Shown here piece by piece: positions 25,701 through 35,285 of a DNA stretch of 64,000 nt. The notes under the pieces are model-generated. The model did no database searches. It worked only from the letters and a program-made list of their open reading frames with translations, and was not told where the DNA came from. Made by a program: the position numbers and the translations under genes. This DNA comes from Ornithobacterium rhinotracheale. Its GTDB lineage: Bacteria > Bacteroidota > Bacteroidia > Flavobacteriales > Weeksellaceae. The stretch is from assembly GCF_022832975.1 (NCBI RefSeq), contig NZ_CP094846.1, forward strand, positions 372,001 through 436,000, given 5' to 3'. Positions within the stretch are counted from its first letter, which is position 1. Every line of letters starts with the position of its first letter.

Positions 25701-28700
25701 CACAAGACACCAAAGATTCCAAAATCTTGTTACAATTGGGTAGCGTTTCAGAAGATTTGTTGCGCGATGGTAAAATGGTGTACGAAAATGGTTTGAACCA
25801 AAAAGACAACCCAGAGCAAGAAAGCAAATGGGGTAAATCGCCGAAAGAAAAATCGATTTTATATACATTTTTCACCGAAGGTGCCGAGCGAGAATTGCAA
25901 GATGTGGGATACAATGGACTCACCAATGAGCAAGAGGCTACCACCCCTGGGTACGATGCTTTTGCTACGGATGAAAACCCATTGACTAAAAAAATAGACC
26001 CTGCGGCAGATGATTTTGTCTACTATATGGACAAAGCTTGGAAAAACCACCCAAATAGCAATTTTCTGCCCACTCGATACAAGTATTTTAGAAATCCGCA
26101 AGGAAACTCTAAAACTGGAACTATGGAAATCGCCACTGCAACGCCAGATGCAGAAGATGTAAATATGGATTATAATTTAGATAGAATTGAAAATTATAAC
26201 CAATACACGATTCCTATTAGCAAGAAAAATTTAAACTTAGAGAATAAATTCATAGTAGATGTTAAAGAAACGCAAGCTTCTTTAGAAAACGGACAAAAAG
26301 TAAATTCTAAATGGTATCTTTTCAGAATTCCAATAGATGATTATGATGTAAATGCAGGGGCGGCTTCAGACAATGTATTGACTGCTGCAAGATTTATGCG
26401 TATGATTTTTAAAGGGTTTAACGAGCAAGTGAGTTTCCGTTTTGGTAGTTTTGATATGGTGCGAAGTAACTGGATTAGGTACCAACGAAACTTATACCCT
26501 AATAATGTTTCTGTAGAGGGAGGGCAAGTTTTAAATGTAGACAATATAAGTATCGGAACTGTGAACCTCGAAGAAAACGGAACCGCAAGGCCTCCTTATG
26601 TGATTCCGCCAGGTATTTCGCGTGAGCAAATCCAGACTACCGCTGGATTGCAAAGCATTAACGAAAGCTCTATGTTGCTTAATATAGCGCGTTTAGCACC
26701 GAATGATGCAAGAGCGGTATTCAAGAATACGAATTTAGATTTGCGTAGATTCAAGGAATTGAAAATGTTTACGCACTTGCATACGCCAAATAATAATCCT
26801 ACAGGCGACTTGAAATTATTTGTCCGTTTAGGAAGTGATTTGGTAGAAAACTATTACGAATACGAATTACCTTTAAAATATACAAACACCAATGCTATTT
26901 CGCCAGAAGACATTTGGCCGGCTCAAAACCGAGTAGAGGTGGAAACGGCCCTTTTTGTAGAGGCTAAAAAGAAAGCCTACGAGGCTAACGCATCTGAACG
27001 CTATCCGTTTGTTGTGGACGCCGAGGCGGGTAAGTATATCTATGTAAAAGGTAAACCTTCGTTAGGAAACATCAGCACTATTATGATTGGGGTGCGCAAC
27101 ACGGGCAACACCAATGTAGAAGATGCCGTAGTTTGGGTAAACGAGCTCAGACTTTCGGGCGTGAAAAACGAAGGAGGCTATGCTGCAGCGGCCAACTTAA
27201 ACTTTAATTTAGGGGATTTGGCTCAAGTAAGTGCCACAGGAAGTATGTCTACAGCAGGATTCGGTGCGCTAGATCGTGGCCCAGTAGAAAGACAGCAGGA
27301 GGATGTGAAATCTTATGCATTGAATACATCCGTGAATTTAGATAAATTCTTACCTAAAAAATGGGGCGTAAAAATTCCATTTAATTATTCAATTCAAGAG
27401 GAATTCATAGACCCAGAATACAATCCGCTGGACAACGATGTGAAATTCAGCGAGGACCCACGCAAAGATGAATTGCAGAAAATCGTGCGTACATATTCTA
27501 AAAATGTATCTTATGGATTTTCAAATATCCGAAAAGAACGAACCAATCCACGCAGAAAACAGCGTTTTTATGATGTGGAAAACTTCTCATTGTCGGGTGT
27601 GTATAACTCAAATTATTACCGCGACATCTATACGGTGTACAATGTGCAACAGAATTTACGCTTAGGCGCGAATTACAATTACGGATTCAAAGGTAAAAGC
27701 TATGAGCCGTTCAGAAAATGGCATATGGTAAGCGATACTGCAAAATCAGCCAAATATCTACAATGGGTAAAAGAATTCAATGTAAATCCATTGCCTACTC
27801 GTTTGGCGTTCCGTGCCGATGTTTTGCGTACTTATAATGAGCAGCAATACCGCGACATCAATAGTTATTTAATCCCAGGTTCTAGTCCTTTGAGCTTTAG
27901 ACCTACTTATGGAAACAATTTCTTGTTCAACTGGCAATACAATGTTGGTTTTGATTTAACGCGTTCGTTCCGAATCGATTATAACGCTTCTACGCGTACT
28001 TTGGCCGACAAAGTAGTAGATGCACCAGACCAAAATTTAATATTTAAGGATATTTTCCAAGCAGGACGACCAATCAATTATAATCAGCAATTGCAAGCCA
28101 ACTGGAAAACGCCAATTCGTTTGTTGCCATACATGGAATGGCTAAATGTTGAGGTGGGCTATACTGCGATTTACGATTGGCAAGCGCGCCTATCAAACTA
28201 TGCCGAGGTAGACAACGAATACCAAGATGTAGGAAACCTTTCGCAAAACTCTCAAAGTATCAACTGGATGGGGGATTTGGATTTCAATAAACTATACTCT
28301 CAGTTTGATTTCATCAAAAAAGTAAACGAGAGAAACACCATGCACCAAGCCGAGCTCGATTCGTTGAGACAACGCTATCAGCAATTAGCCGAAGCTAAAA
28401 ACGGATTTAAACGATTGAGAAAACAAAAAGCTAAAATCAAAAATAAATTAGGATTTAAGGATTATTTGGTTTTAGGCTTACAAAGTATCAAGCGAGGAAG
28501 ATTTAATTATAATACCAATAGCGGAATTATTTTGCCAGGGGTGTTAGCCGAGCCAAATTTCTTTGGTTTAGGTAAAAACAATGCGGGTCCGAATGCTTCG
28601 TTCTTATTTGGTTCGCAATCTGATGTGCGCCAATTGGCAGTAGAAAATGGCTGGATTACACGCAGCGAATTCTTGACCGAGCCATATACACAAACGCGTG

Positions 28701-29863
28701 CCGAAGTCTTTACCGCAAACTTGCAAGTGGAGCCTTCGCCGTCGCTTAGAATTGATTTCAATAGCCGAAGAAATTACAATAAAAACATGTTCCAAAGTGG
28801 ATTTAATACCATTATCCAAGAAAATGGGCGAAATGTATTTGGCTATGAAAGAGCCTACGAAAATGTGCAAGAAAACATCACCAATTCGACCGTAAGTTTA
28901 GGTGCAAGCTTTAAATCAAAAGATGAATTATATCAAAATTTAAAAGATTTTGCCCAAGAAGTTTCAATTCGTGAAGGTGCAAAATTAGGCTTAACGGATA
29001 CCGATGGAGATGGCTACGCACAAGGCTTTGGCCTATCTAGTGCAGATGTGTTGGTGCCAGCGTTCTTAAGCGCATACCAAGGCAAATCATTACCAAATAA
29101 AAGTTTTGATTTGCGCCGTGGCATCCCATTGCCAAACTGGAATATTACTTATACAGGGCTTGCTAATGTGCCGTTCATTGCAAAATATTTTGAACAATTT
29201 GAATTATCGCACAATTATGTCTCTACTAAAACCATTTCGGGCGTTCAATCTAATCTGAATCGATTTACCGAGCCAGTACAATTCACATCGGGTGGAGGCG
29301 TAGCTGTAGATGCTAGCGGAAACCCAACGCAAGGTATCGATGGAAACGGAAATATCTACTCAAACAATGTGTATGGCGCGGTGAGCGTAGTAGAATCTTT
29401 CTCTCCGCTCATTGGGGTAGAGGCAAGACTTAGAAACAATATGCAGCTCAGAATGCAGTACAACCGCGACCGTTTGGTGTCTTTGAGCTTAAGCAATTAT
29501 ACTTTGACCGAGGATTACGGAAACGAGATTGTGGTAGGATTTGGCTACATCATCAAAGAAGTTCCATTGAAAATGTACTACATGGGCAAACGCAAAACCA
29601 TCAAAGGTGATTTGAATTTGCGAGCAGATTTAGCGATGCGCGACAACGAAGTTTCAATCCGTAGAATCTTGACAGACGACTTGCAAATTAGTGGCGGCCA
29701 GAAATTATTTTCGTTAAAATTTAATGCGCAATATATGTTTAGTAAAAATTTTAATGTAAGTTTGTTCTACGATCAAATGATTACTAAATACAAAATATCA
29801 ACTGCGTATCCACTCAGCACATTGCGTGCAGGGATTAACGCAACCTTTACTTTTGGAAATTAA
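22775..29863 (+). CDS. sprA: SprA, outer-membrane translocon of the type IX secretion system
   Basis: Forms the very large beta-barrel channel through which T9SS cargo leaves the cell; needed for gliding in Flavobacterium (Sov in Porphyromonas). The 2362-residue length is close to the known ~2400. A signal peptide (about 1-29, ending LYAQ) precedes repeated amphipathic strands, many ending in aromatic residues, and the C-terminus [13 protein letters not shown] has strand character. The only start that keeps the signal peptide is TTG at 22775 (or GTG at 22781), an unusual start 2 nt after ruvA, indicating coupling. gcvH follows by 17 nt, the ruvA-sprA-gcvH order seen in Flavobacteriia. Confidence 0.96.
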   Translation: MKVIKNIKKNIFLSFLACWILGATQLYAQEADTLRYPFKHQSGGLYLESPMGYYSQYDPSTGNYILRQKIGTLVYGEPIILNQEQYLNMLLSQSMGEYYKQKSQAADKQFRNQKFGTKITEEEKGMVLPSLKVKNKLFQTIFGGSQIELVPKGYASLGLGVYLQNLENPQILPQNRKSFAIDLQQRIQVGVLGKIGENLQLGANYDTQAGFGFENRMNLAWRPNAEGGEDNIIQNIEFGNVSMPLSTSIITGVQSLFGAKTELKFGNTYITSVFSQQESEARTITVQGGGVVNTFKIYAKDYDINQHYFLSQFFRNKYDATLANYPFISSQINISRIEVWVVDKGNANQDSRRAIVAVRDLGDNAGYPQNGNIYQRIANAAGVRNGSDAETIIKALSLNDKQGNAYEVGEQYLVHENVRKLSPTEFQFFPELGYISLNQPLNDNELLAVSFQYTLTSQPGKSFMVGEFSDQQKDLLIAKLIKSNSAVNTKSPMWDLMMKNIYSLNAYQLSSEDFRLNVLYQDPEVGSGALNYLQGTKAENKTLLQVLNIDRLNMNGQVQKMGNLYGDGMFDFVNGITVDMQNAKIKFTTIEPFGKTIEKEIGSNDDKFVLTDLYRKLPIEFEQNPSVNRYFLQGQYKSDGGDGIPLGAFNVPQGSVKVTSNGKELVEGVDYTVDYQLGRVKIINQLLKDSGAPINVSLENRSAFNTQTRRLMGLNVEHKFSDKLTVGATYMNYQERMPGNTQKAQYNAEPVSNSIFGANVMYNTEANFLTRLTDKIPLVNTDAQSNISFTAEGAYLQPGVNKSSNNQSYIDDFENALSRINLNDVNAWRLASTPIESSTVPNPDFPASIFNPDDFSLNYNRRMISWYNIDPRFYGSGGSSPLSKGEMSNQASRRVQTRELFTERDMVAGTPTYLNTFDVTYYPEDRGAYNLNPNWKNERASDKWAGITRPLTVTNLKQANIEYVEFWMMDPYLDGAQDTKDSKILLQLGSVSEDLLRDGKMVYENGLNQKDNPEQESKWGKSPKEKSILYTFFTEGAERELQDVGYNGLTNEQEATTPGYDAFATDENPLTKKIDPAADDFVYYMDKAWKNHPNSNFLPTRYKYFRNPQGNSKTGTMEIATATPDAEDVNMDYNLDRIENYNQYTIPISKKNLNLENKFIVDVKETQASLENGQKVNSKWYLFRIPIDDYDVNAGAASDNVLTAARFMRMIFKGFNEQVSFRFGSFDMVRSNWIRYQRNLYPNNVSVEGGQVLNVDNISIGTVNLEENGTARPPYVIPPGISREQIQTTAGLQSINESSMLLNIARLAPNDARAVFKNTNLDLRRFKELKMFTHLHTPNNNPTGDLKLFVRLGSDLVENYYEYELPLKYTNTNAISPEDIWPAQNRVEVETALFVEAKKKAYEANASERYPFVVDAEAGKYIYVKGKPSLGNISTIMIGVRNTGNTNVEDAVVWVNELRLSGVKNEGGYAAAANLNFNLGDLAQVSATGSMSTAGFGALDRGPVERQQEDVKSYALNTSVNLDKFLPKKWGVKIPFNYSIQEEFIDPEYNPLDNDVKFSEDPRKDELQKIVRTYSKNVSYGFSNIRKERTNPRRKQRFYDVENFSLSGVYNSNYYRDIYTVYNVQQNLRLGANYNYGFKGKSYEPFRKWHMVSDTAKSAKYLQWVKEFNVNPLPTRLAFRADVLRTYNEQQYRDINSYLIPGSSPLSFRPTYGNNFLFNWQYNVGFDLTRSFRIDYNASTRTLADKVVDAPDQNLIFKDIFQAGRPINYNQQLQANWKTPIRLLPYMEWLNVEVGYTAIYDWQARLSNYAEVDNEYQDVGNLSQNSQSINWMGDLDFNKLYSQFDFIKKVNERNTMHQAELDSLRQRYQQLAEAKNGFKRLRKQKAKIKNKLGFKDYLVLGLQSIKRGRFNYNTNSGIILPGVLAEPNFFGLGKNNAGPNASFLFGSQSDVRQLAVENGWITRSEFLTEPYTQTRAEVFTANLQVEPSPSLRIDFNSRRNYNKNMFQSGFNTIIQENGRNVFGYERAYENVQENITNSTVSLGASFKSKDELYQNLKDFAQEVSIREGAKLGLTDTDGDGYAQGFGLSSADVLVPAFLSAYQGKSLPNKSFDLRRGIPLPNWNITYTGLANVPFIAKYFEQFELSHNYVSTKTISGVQSNLNRFTEPVQFTSGGGVAVDASGNPTQGIDGNGNIYSNNVYGAVSVVESFSPLIGVEARLRNNMQLRMQYNRDRLVSLSLSNYTLTEDYGNEIVVGFGYIIKEVPLKMYYMGKRKTIKGDLNLRADLAMRDNEVSIRRILTDDLQISGGQKLFSLKFNAQYMFSKNFNVSLFYDQMITKYKISTAYPLSTLRAGINATFTFGN

Positions 29864-29880
29864 CTAAAAATAGATTTATT

Positions 29881-30255
29881 ATGAATGTACCAAGCGAATT
29901 AAAGTATTCAAAAGACCACGAATGGGTGAAAATCGAGGGAAATGTAGCTACCGTCGGGATCACCGATTACGCACAAAGTGAATTAGGAGACATCGTGTTT
30001 GTAGATGTAGATTCAGAAGGAGATGAGCTCTCAGCTGGAGATATATTCGGATCTATCGAAGCAGTAAAAACAGTTTCAGACCTATTCATGCCAGTAGCTG
30101 GAGAGGTAATCGAACTAAACGAAGCACTAGACGATGAGCCAGAATTAGTAAACCAAGATCCTTACGGAAAAGGCTGGATTATTAAAGTGAAAATAACAGA
30201 CGCAGATACAAGCGAATTGCTAGATGCCGAAGCTTACAAAGAAATCACAGACTAA
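29881..30255 (+). CDS. gcvH: Glycine cleavage system H protein
   Basis: Lipoylated carrier of the glycine cleavage complex. The 124-residue product has the lipoyl attachment motif [12 protein letters not shown] with Lys63, and the flanking [10 protein letters not shown] and GWIIKVKI segments. Length is typical. The other gcv genes are not in this window. The next gene overlaps its end by 32 nt. Confidence 0.97.
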   Translation: MNVPSELKYSKDHEWVKIEGNVATVGITDYAQSELGDIVFVDVDSEGDELSAGDIFGSIEAVKTVSDLFMPVAGEVIELNEALDDEPELVNQDPYGKGWIIKVKITDADTSELLDAEAYKEITD

Positions 30256-30619
30256 TTTATCTAAAGTTTATAAGGTCGTATTTGCGCTCTACCTTGTGGG
30301 ATTGTTGTATCTCACGCTTTCTCCGGTAGACGAGATACGACCTTCTTTTTTAGAAGATTATCTCTTCCCAGGGGTAGACAAAGTCGTACACGCAGGACTT
30401 TTCACCACATTTTCCATTTTGTTTTATTTAGCCTTTAAAAAAGAAGGATGGTGCAACCTTGGACTCGTTGCTGCGGTGGGTATACTCATCGAGATTTTGC
30501 AAGACACTTTGCCTACGGGACGCAGCTTTGAATGGAACGACTGGTGGTTTGATATCTTGGGCGGCGTAGTAGGGCTTGTTTTAATCAAAATCTATCAAAA
30601 GCTCCGTGCCAAAAATTAA
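30224..30619 (+). CDS. VanZ-like small integral membrane protein
   Basis: The 131-residue product has four hydrophobic segments with the VanZ-family pattern: [20 protein letters not shown], then [17 protein letters not shown] and [13 protein letters not shown]. The role of stand-alone VanZ-like proteins is not known. The ATG at 30224 lies inside gcvH; there is no later Met at the N-terminus, so the 32-nt overlap seems real. Intergenic 30620-30855 downstream is AT-rich with weak inverted repeats (ACTTTAAC/GTTAAAGT; AACCCG/CGGGTT). Confidence 0.85.
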   Translation: MPKLTKKSQTNLSKVYKVVFALYLVGLLYLTLSPVDEIRPSFLEDYLFPGVDKVVHAGLFTTFSILFYLAFKKEGWCNLGLVAAVGILIEILQDTLPTGRSFEWNDWWFDILGGVVGLVLIKIYQKLRAKN

Positions 30620-30855
30620 ATTTGGTATAATTTACTGAGCCTTAGAATGTTGATTTTAGACTTTAACATTCGTGATTGTGCAAAATACGCGTTAAAGTTT
30701 TTGGTTGAAATTAGAAAAATTTAAATATTCCATATTTTTATTGCTAAATGGTTAAAAATGGGCTGTAAACCCGATTTTTAGTCATTTTTTTGGGTTAATT
30801 ATTGCGGGTTTTTAAATAATATAAATTTTTGTTTAATTTAAAAACCCTATTAATT

Positions 30856-31680
30856 ATGGAAACCAAGAAAAACAAAGACGCAAACCCGTCAAGACTTAGC
30901 CAATTGTTCTTTTTAATTGGGCTAAATGTAGTATTGCTCGCCGTGTGGTTCTCTTTCAATGTGAAGGCACACACGCGCGTAGAAACAAGCCAAACCGATG
31001 AGCTGGCAGAAGTCTACAATCCAAATTTAAACGATTTTGTGGTAGAAGTAGAGCCAGAGCAAGAATTGCCAGAGCCAGCGGTGCAAGAAGAATTACCCGA
31101 GCCCGAAGCTACCATGCCAGACGAAATCGAAATGGTGGAAAAACTAGAAACACCCCCAGATTTAAAACCCGTAGACGAGCCTACACCACCCAAAATTGAT
31201 TTGGTAAAAAGCAATGCCCCTGCACAGAAACATGTAGATTTAACCAAGATTAAAGATAAAATCAACAAATCTACCAAAGACGAGGAGCGCGTATTGAAAC
31301 CCGTGAGCGTGACACGTGTGAGCGAAATGGCAGTGTTCCCAGGTTGCGAGAGCTATCGAGGCGACAAGCGAAAGTTGATTACTTGCTTTAGCGATAAATT
31401 GGGCAACGAAATTCTGAAATATTTAAACAATGAATTTCCAGATGTCAATAAAGATGTGGTACAAGTGCGTTTAGAATTCCACATCGATCAAAACGGGCAC
31501 ATCACCCATATCGACCCTAAATATGGCGACGAAGCCTTTAAACCGGAAGCCAAAAGAGCATTGGAGCGCGTAGCCGAATATCTTCGTCGCAAAAACAAAA
31601 TCATCGAGCCCGCCAAGATGAACAACGGAGAAAAAGTAGAATTGATTTTTACGCAAGATGTAAAGCTTAAAAAAAGCTAA
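30856..31680 (+). CDS. TonB-family energy transducer, copy 1
   Basis: The 274-residue product has an N-terminal cytoplasmic stub, one transmembrane helix (about 15-34), an acidic Pro/Glu-rich periplasmic linker (repeated PEP/LPEPE) and a C-terminal TonB-like domain with FPGC...C (two Cys separated by 12 residues), VQVRLEFHIDQNGHI and a terminal FTQDVKL. TonB proteins pass proton-motive energy from ExbBD to outer-membrane receptors. ATG 30856 is chosen because the upstream in-frame residues lack coding character. First of four related genes in tandem; no exbB/exbD nearby. Confidence 0.88.
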   Translation: METKKNKDANPSRLSQLFFLIGLNVVLLAVWFSFNVKAHTRVETSQTDELAEVYNPNLNDFVVEVEPEQELPEPAVQEELPEPEATMPDEIEMVEKLETPPDLKPVDEPTPPKIDLVKSNAPAQKHVDLTKIKDKINKSTKDEERVLKPVSVTRVSEMAVFPGCESYRGDKRKLITCFSDKLGNEILKYLNNEFPDVNKDVVQVRLEFHIDQNGHITHIDPKYGDEAFKPEAKRALERVAEYLRRKNKIIEPAKMNNGEKVELIFTQDVKLKKS

Positions 31681-31717
31681 TTTGACCTATTTGTACAAAG
31701 TTTAAAATTTAGAATTC

Positions 31718-31755
31718 AAAGCCACCAGAAATGATATAAGTTTGGTGGCTTTTAT
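31718..31755 (+). terminator. Terminator-like hairpin after TonB copy 1
   Basis: 10-bp stem AAAGCCACCA/TGGTGGCTTT (31718-31727 with 31743-31752); the T run after it is short. Confidence 0.6.
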
Positions 31756-31814
31756 AATTAAAATGAAATTTCTACATTTACTTATACAATTTAAAATTTA
31801 ATAAAAAACCGCAT

Positions 31815-32357
31815 ATGAAATTAAAAATTACATTTTTGAGCATTTTTTTAATGGGATTTATGGCGGGCGTGCAAGCACAAGAAACCACTCACAAAACAAA
31901 AAATGGAGAAGTAAAGGAAAATGTGCCGATTCCGCCCGAAAAGAAAATCGTAGAATTCCCCGTATATCCTGGTTGTGAAAACCTTACAGATAATACCAAG
32001 ATGCTTTTCAAATGTTTTGGTATCAAGTTTGGCGATGATGCGCTACAATTTTTGGATACCACTTTCCCCAAAAATGCCGACCCAAGCAAGGATATCTTAC
32101 GCGTACGAGTTTTGTTTAAAGTTCTGAAAGACGGAACCATAGGCGAGATTAAGCCTAAATTAGGCGACGAGATTATCTACGATCAAGTAGTGCAATCGAT
32201 TGAGAAGTTGGCCAATCACCTGAAGGAAAATGGAAAATATATACGCCCAGCCGTTAATGCTTTGGGAGAAAAGATAGATTGCCAGTTTACGCAAGATTTT
32301 AGTTTAAGTAGACCAAAAGATCAAAAGAAGCCAAAGGAAGCATCGGAGGCTAAATGA
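31815..32357 (+). CDS. Secreted single TonB-C-like domain protein without anchor
   Basis: A 180-residue protein with a cleavable signal peptide (ending GVQAQ) and then one domain homologous to the C-terminal domain of the neighbouring TonB proteins: YPGCENL...KCF with the same Cys-x12-Cys spacing, LRVRVLFKVLKDGTIGEI and FTQDFSL. It lacks the transmembrane helix and Pro-rich linker, so it cannot act as a classical TonB. It may bind a partner or peptidoglycan in the periplasm (inference). The highly charged tail ends KEASEAK. Confidence 0.78.
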   Translation: MKLKITFLSIFLMGFMAGVQAQETTHKTKNGEVKENVPIPPEKKIVEFPVYPGCENLTDNTKMLFKCFGIKFGDDALQFLDTTFPKNADPSKDILRVRVLFKVLKDGTIGEIKPKLGDEIIYDQVVQSIEKLANHLKENGKYIRPAVNALGEKIDCQFTQDFSLSRPKDQKKPKEASEAK

Positions 32358-32381
32358 AATCTTCCGCTTTAAAAAGATAAA

Positions 32382-33716
32382 ATGAACGCTAAAATTAGAT
32401 TTTTAAGCATTTTTTTGTTCGGATTTTTGTCATTACACGCGCAAAAATCTACCCCAGTAGAACGATTGGTTGAGTACCCCATATACCCTGGATGCGAGAA
32501 TTATGCAGGCAATAGAAAAATGCTCGTTCAATGTTTTGGAGAAAAGTTTAACAATGATTTGATGAAGTCCACAGATCTTAAATTTCCAAAAGACAAAGTA
32601 GGTAAAGATGTGGATGCTCTATATGCGAGGGTAAATTTTTGGGTTAAAAGGACAGGCGTGATAGGAAATGTAGAGGCTAAATACGGCGACACCATTATTT
32701 TTGACCAAGTGGTGCGAGCTGTTTTAAAAGTGTCCAACGATTTACAGAAAAACGGAAAATATATTCGTCCAGGCAAGACTCAATCGGGGAGAGCTGCAGA
32801 CTTTAGATTTACGCAAGATTTTAAAATTATAAGACCAAAAGATGAAAGCCGTGAGAAGAAAAACAAACCAACTTGTGAATATCGTGTTTCGGATCCCGTA
32901 ACCTATAATAGAACGAAAAAAATAGCCAATTTCAAATCTTGCCCAGAAACCAACGACCGTGTGGCGGATTACATTTGCTTACAGAAAACTTTTAAATTAG
33001 CCTTGCTGCCTTTTGAGAAAATTCCGAGCGACATAGGGAAAGGACAAAGCGTGAAGACAGCGTTCACTATAAATATCGATGCGCAAGGAAAATTTAAGAT
33101 TTATTCCCATTCTCCAATACAAGGTAGAGCAGAAATTGCTACACAGCAAGTGCAAAAAGCCATCGATTCGCTCAATGCAATACCAAATAATGTGCGTGCT
33201 GCGATTATAAGCAATGGTTCAAAACATGAAATGATTTTTAATACTCATTTTTTTGCGGTAAAGCCACTAAATAATTTTGCGATATGCGAAACTCCCTTGC
33301 CTAAAGAAGAACAGAAAGCTAAAACACTAAATCGCGTAGCCTATATGGCAATTATGGGAGGATGCCAAAAAAATGTTTTAAATAAAAAATTAGCTGTAGA
33401 ATGTTTTTCCGATGAAATGGATAAAGCGATTGCCCCCTTCAAAAAATTTAAGTTTGCGAATAATAATGTTCCGAGTGTAAAAGCAAGAGTATCTTTTGTG
33501 ATAAATAAAAAAGGCGAAATTACCGATGTGAAAGCCAAATTTGGTAATAAAGAATTTAAAACTCAAGCAGAGGAAATAATAAAAAAAGGAGCGAAAGCAT
33601 TGAAAGATAAAGGCGTGAAAATCTACCCAGCGAGCCAAATCGACCTAAAACCTGTGGATTTATATTTTATTCATGATGTTGCGGTAGAGAATGAGAATTA
33701 TGAAGAAAAAAAATAA
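32382..33716 (+). CDS. Secreted protein with three TonB-C-like domains
   Basis: The 444-residue product has a signal peptide (ending SLHAQ) and three divergent repeats of the TonB-C-like domain. Domain 1 (about 28-155) has YPGCENY...QCF and FTQDFKI; domain 2 (about 175-295) has FKSCPET...ICLQ with one residue less between the Cys; domain 3 (about 315-437) has MGGCQKN...ECF and LYFIHDVAV. There is no membrane anchor or Pro-rich spacer. Domain 1 is closest to the preceding gene, suggesting serial duplication. It starts 24 nt after that gene and is probably co-transcribed. Function unknown. Confidence 0.78.
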   Translation: MNAKIRFLSIFLFGFLSLHAQKSTPVERLVEYPIYPGCENYAGNRKMLVQCFGEKFNNDLMKSTDLKFPKDKVGKDVDALYARVNFWVKRTGVIGNVEAKYGDTIIFDQVVRAVLKVSNDLQKNGKYIRPGKTQSGRAADFRFTQDFKIIRPKDESREKKNKPTCEYRVSDPVTYNRTKKIANFKSCPETNDRVADYICLQKTFKLALLPFEKIPSDIGKGQSVKTAFTINIDAQGKFKIYSHSPIQGRAEIATQQVQKAIDSLNAIPNNVRAAIISNGSKHEMIFNTHFFAVKPLNNFAICETPLPKEEQKAKTLNRVAYMAIMGGCQKNVLNKKLAVECFSDEMDKAIAPFKKFKFANNNVPSVKARVSFVINKKGEITDVKAKFGNKEFKTQAEEIIKKGAKALKDKGVKIYPASQIDLKPVDLYFIHDVAVENENYEEKK

Positions 33717-33844
33717 AAATAATTAATCAAAAGAAAATCAATAAATTACGAATAGATGGCTAAAAGTATAAATGTCAAAAAAAAGATTATTTTTTGTGTT
33801 TTAAAAAAATATTTATAACTTAGTCATCACAAAAAGTTAAAGAA

Positions 33845-34675
33845 ATGGAAGTAAAAAAGTCACAAACCGCAAATGTTCAGAAATCGAGCATGTTGTACTT
33901 CCTTATCGGGTTAAACGTTGTTTTAGCAGCTATCTTGTTGATGTTCAACTATAAGCAGTATGACGCGCCCCCGGTAGTAGAGGAAGAAATTGCCGAGGTA
34001 GAAGCACCAACGGAGGCAGTTTTAGTTGAAATTCCAGAGCCTAAAACGCCACCACCACCGCCACCCAAAGCAGATGAGCCACCACCACCGCCACCGCCGG
34101 TAGTGCCGCAAGAAATTGAACAAAGTCCTAAGCCGGTGCCACCACCGCCAATTCAGGATCAAAATACACCAACACCACCAAAAATCAATTTGACTCCGTC
34201 TAACTCAACTGGGGAAGTTAAAAAAGTAGACTTGTCTGCTTTGAAACAAAAGACCCAAGAAGCTCCAAAAGAAGAGCGTGTGGCAGAGGCTGTAACGGTG
34301 ATCCGTGTAGACCAAATGGCTGTATACCCTGGCTGTGAAAAATACAAAGGCAAAAAGCGTGAGCTGATTAAATGTTTTGGTGAAAAATTAGGAGATGATA
34401 TTTTGAAATACCTTAATACAGAATTTCCAGATGTGAACAAAGAAACTGTAGGGGTTCGTTTAGAGTTCCATGTAGATGAGAACGGGTATATCACCAATAT
34501 CAACCCTAAATTTGGAGATGATATCTTTAAGCCAGAGGCTAAGAGAGCTCTCGAAAAAACAGCTGATTACTTAAGAAGAAAAGGCCAAATAATCGAGCCA
34601 GCTAGAATGTCTAATGGTGATAAGGTGAAATTGATCTTTACTCAAGATGTTAAGTTGAAAAACCCGAATTATTAA
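33845..34675 (+). CDS. TonB-family energy transducer, copy 4, proline-rich
   Basis: The 276-residue product shows the full TonB plan: cytoplasmic start, transmembrane helix (about 15-33), a long periplasmic Pro-rich linker with runs of 5-7 prolines (about 64-105), and the C-terminal domain with YPGCEKY...KCF, VGVRLEFHVDENGYI and FTQDVKL. The C-terminal domain is nearly the same as copy 1 (for example ILKYLN.EFPDVNK), so the two flank two anchorless relatives. It ends at a strong terminator. Confidence 0.92.
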   Translation: MEVKKSQTANVQKSSMLYFLIGLNVVLAAILLMFNYKQYDAPPVVEEEIAEVEAPTEAVLVEIPEPKTPPPPPPKADEPPPPPPPVVPQEIEQSPKPVPPPPIQDQNTPTPPKINLTPSNSTGEVKKVDLSALKQKTQEAPKEERVAEAVTVIRVDQMAVYPGCEKYKGKKRELIKCFGEKLGDDILKYLNTEFPDVNKETVGVRLEFHVDENGYITNINPKFGDDIFKPEAKRALEKTADYLRRKGQIIEPARMSNGDKVKLIFTQDVKLKNPNY

Positions 34676-34691
34676 TTCAATTAAATTTGTG

Positions 34692-34726
34692 AAAAATGCT
34701 CAGTTTGAAAGATTGAGCATTTTTTT
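34692..34726 (+). terminator. Terminator after TonB cluster
   Basis: 11-bp stem AAAAATGCTCA/TGAGCATTTTT (34692-34702 with 34714-34724) and T run. Confidence 0.88.
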
Positions 34727-34760
34727 ATGTTTATATGTGGTTAGGTAAATGAAAAATGTC

Positions 34761-34768
34761 TATTTTTG
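34761..34768 (+). promoter_or_regulatory. -7 element next to the start of the sorting-domain protein
   Basis: TATTTTTG, 6 nt ahead of ATG 34775; would give a leaderless transcript. No -33 TTTG at the usual spacing. Confidence 0.45.
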
Positions 34769-34774
34769 TGCCAT

Positions 34775-35146
34775 ATGAAGAAACTTTTACTTGTGTTTTT
34801 GGCTTTAAGTTCTATGGCTAGTTTTGCTGGGGCTTTCAATTGTAACAAGATATCTAAGAATAATGGCTTAATTACAGATGTCCTTATTGATGGTGGTCGA
34901 ATAAATATTTATCCTAATCCAGCTAAAGATTCTATTTATGTTAGGCTTATGGAGAATGAAAATGTAGGTGTAAAAGAAATTTTCATTTATAATTTACTTG
35001 GAAATGAAGTGCTTAAAAAACAAGCTAATCCCATGAGTAAAGAAGTAATTGAAATCAATATCAGTAATTTGAAAAAAGGTAAATATTTGGTGAAAGTCTT
35101 TTTTGCAGACAATAGCTCGGAGGTTAAGCCTCTCATAAAACAGTAA
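34775..35146 (+). CDS. Small exported protein made almost only of a T9SS type A sorting domain
   Basis: The 123-residue product has a signal peptide (ending SFAGA), about 20 residues of linker, then a complete T9SS type A C-terminal sorting domain: INIYPNPAKDSIYV, IYNLLGNEVLKKQ, INISNLKKGKYLVKVFF and a basic end. In cargo proteins this domain follows a large passenger; here there is no passenger. It may be a remnant of a bigger cargo, or a small protein secreted in its own right. ATG 34775 is preferred over TTG 34766. Confidence 0.8.
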   Translation: MKKLLLVFLALSSMASFAGAFNCNKISKNNGLITDVLIDGGRINIYPNPAKDSIYVRLMENENVGVKEIFIYNLLGNEVLKKQANPMSKEVIEINISNLKKGKYLVKVFFADNSSEVKPLIKQ

Positions 35147-35169
35147 ATTATAGTTATCTTAATTATATC

Positions 35170-35201
35170 AAAATCACGCTTGTTCCAAGCGTGATTTTTT
35201 T
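35170..35201 (+). terminator. Terminator after sorting-domain protein
   Basis: 13-bp stem AAAATCACGCTTG/CAAGCGTGATTTT (35170-35182 with 35186-35198) and T run. Confidence 0.9.
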
Positions 35202-35285
35202 ATGCTTTATAATCCCGAAAAAAATTGAATTGAAAGTAAGGCAAGGAGAAAAAAACTTAGTATTTTTACGCCTGTATAAAATTTA

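Noticed and set aside
30620-30855. Riboswitch or small RNA in the vanZ-tonB gap
   Set aside because: Only short weak inverted repeats in AT-rich DNA; no known motif and no clear promoter.
30856-34675. Complete ExbBD-TonB operon
   Set aside because: No ExbB or ExbD genes are present; only TonB-like genes.
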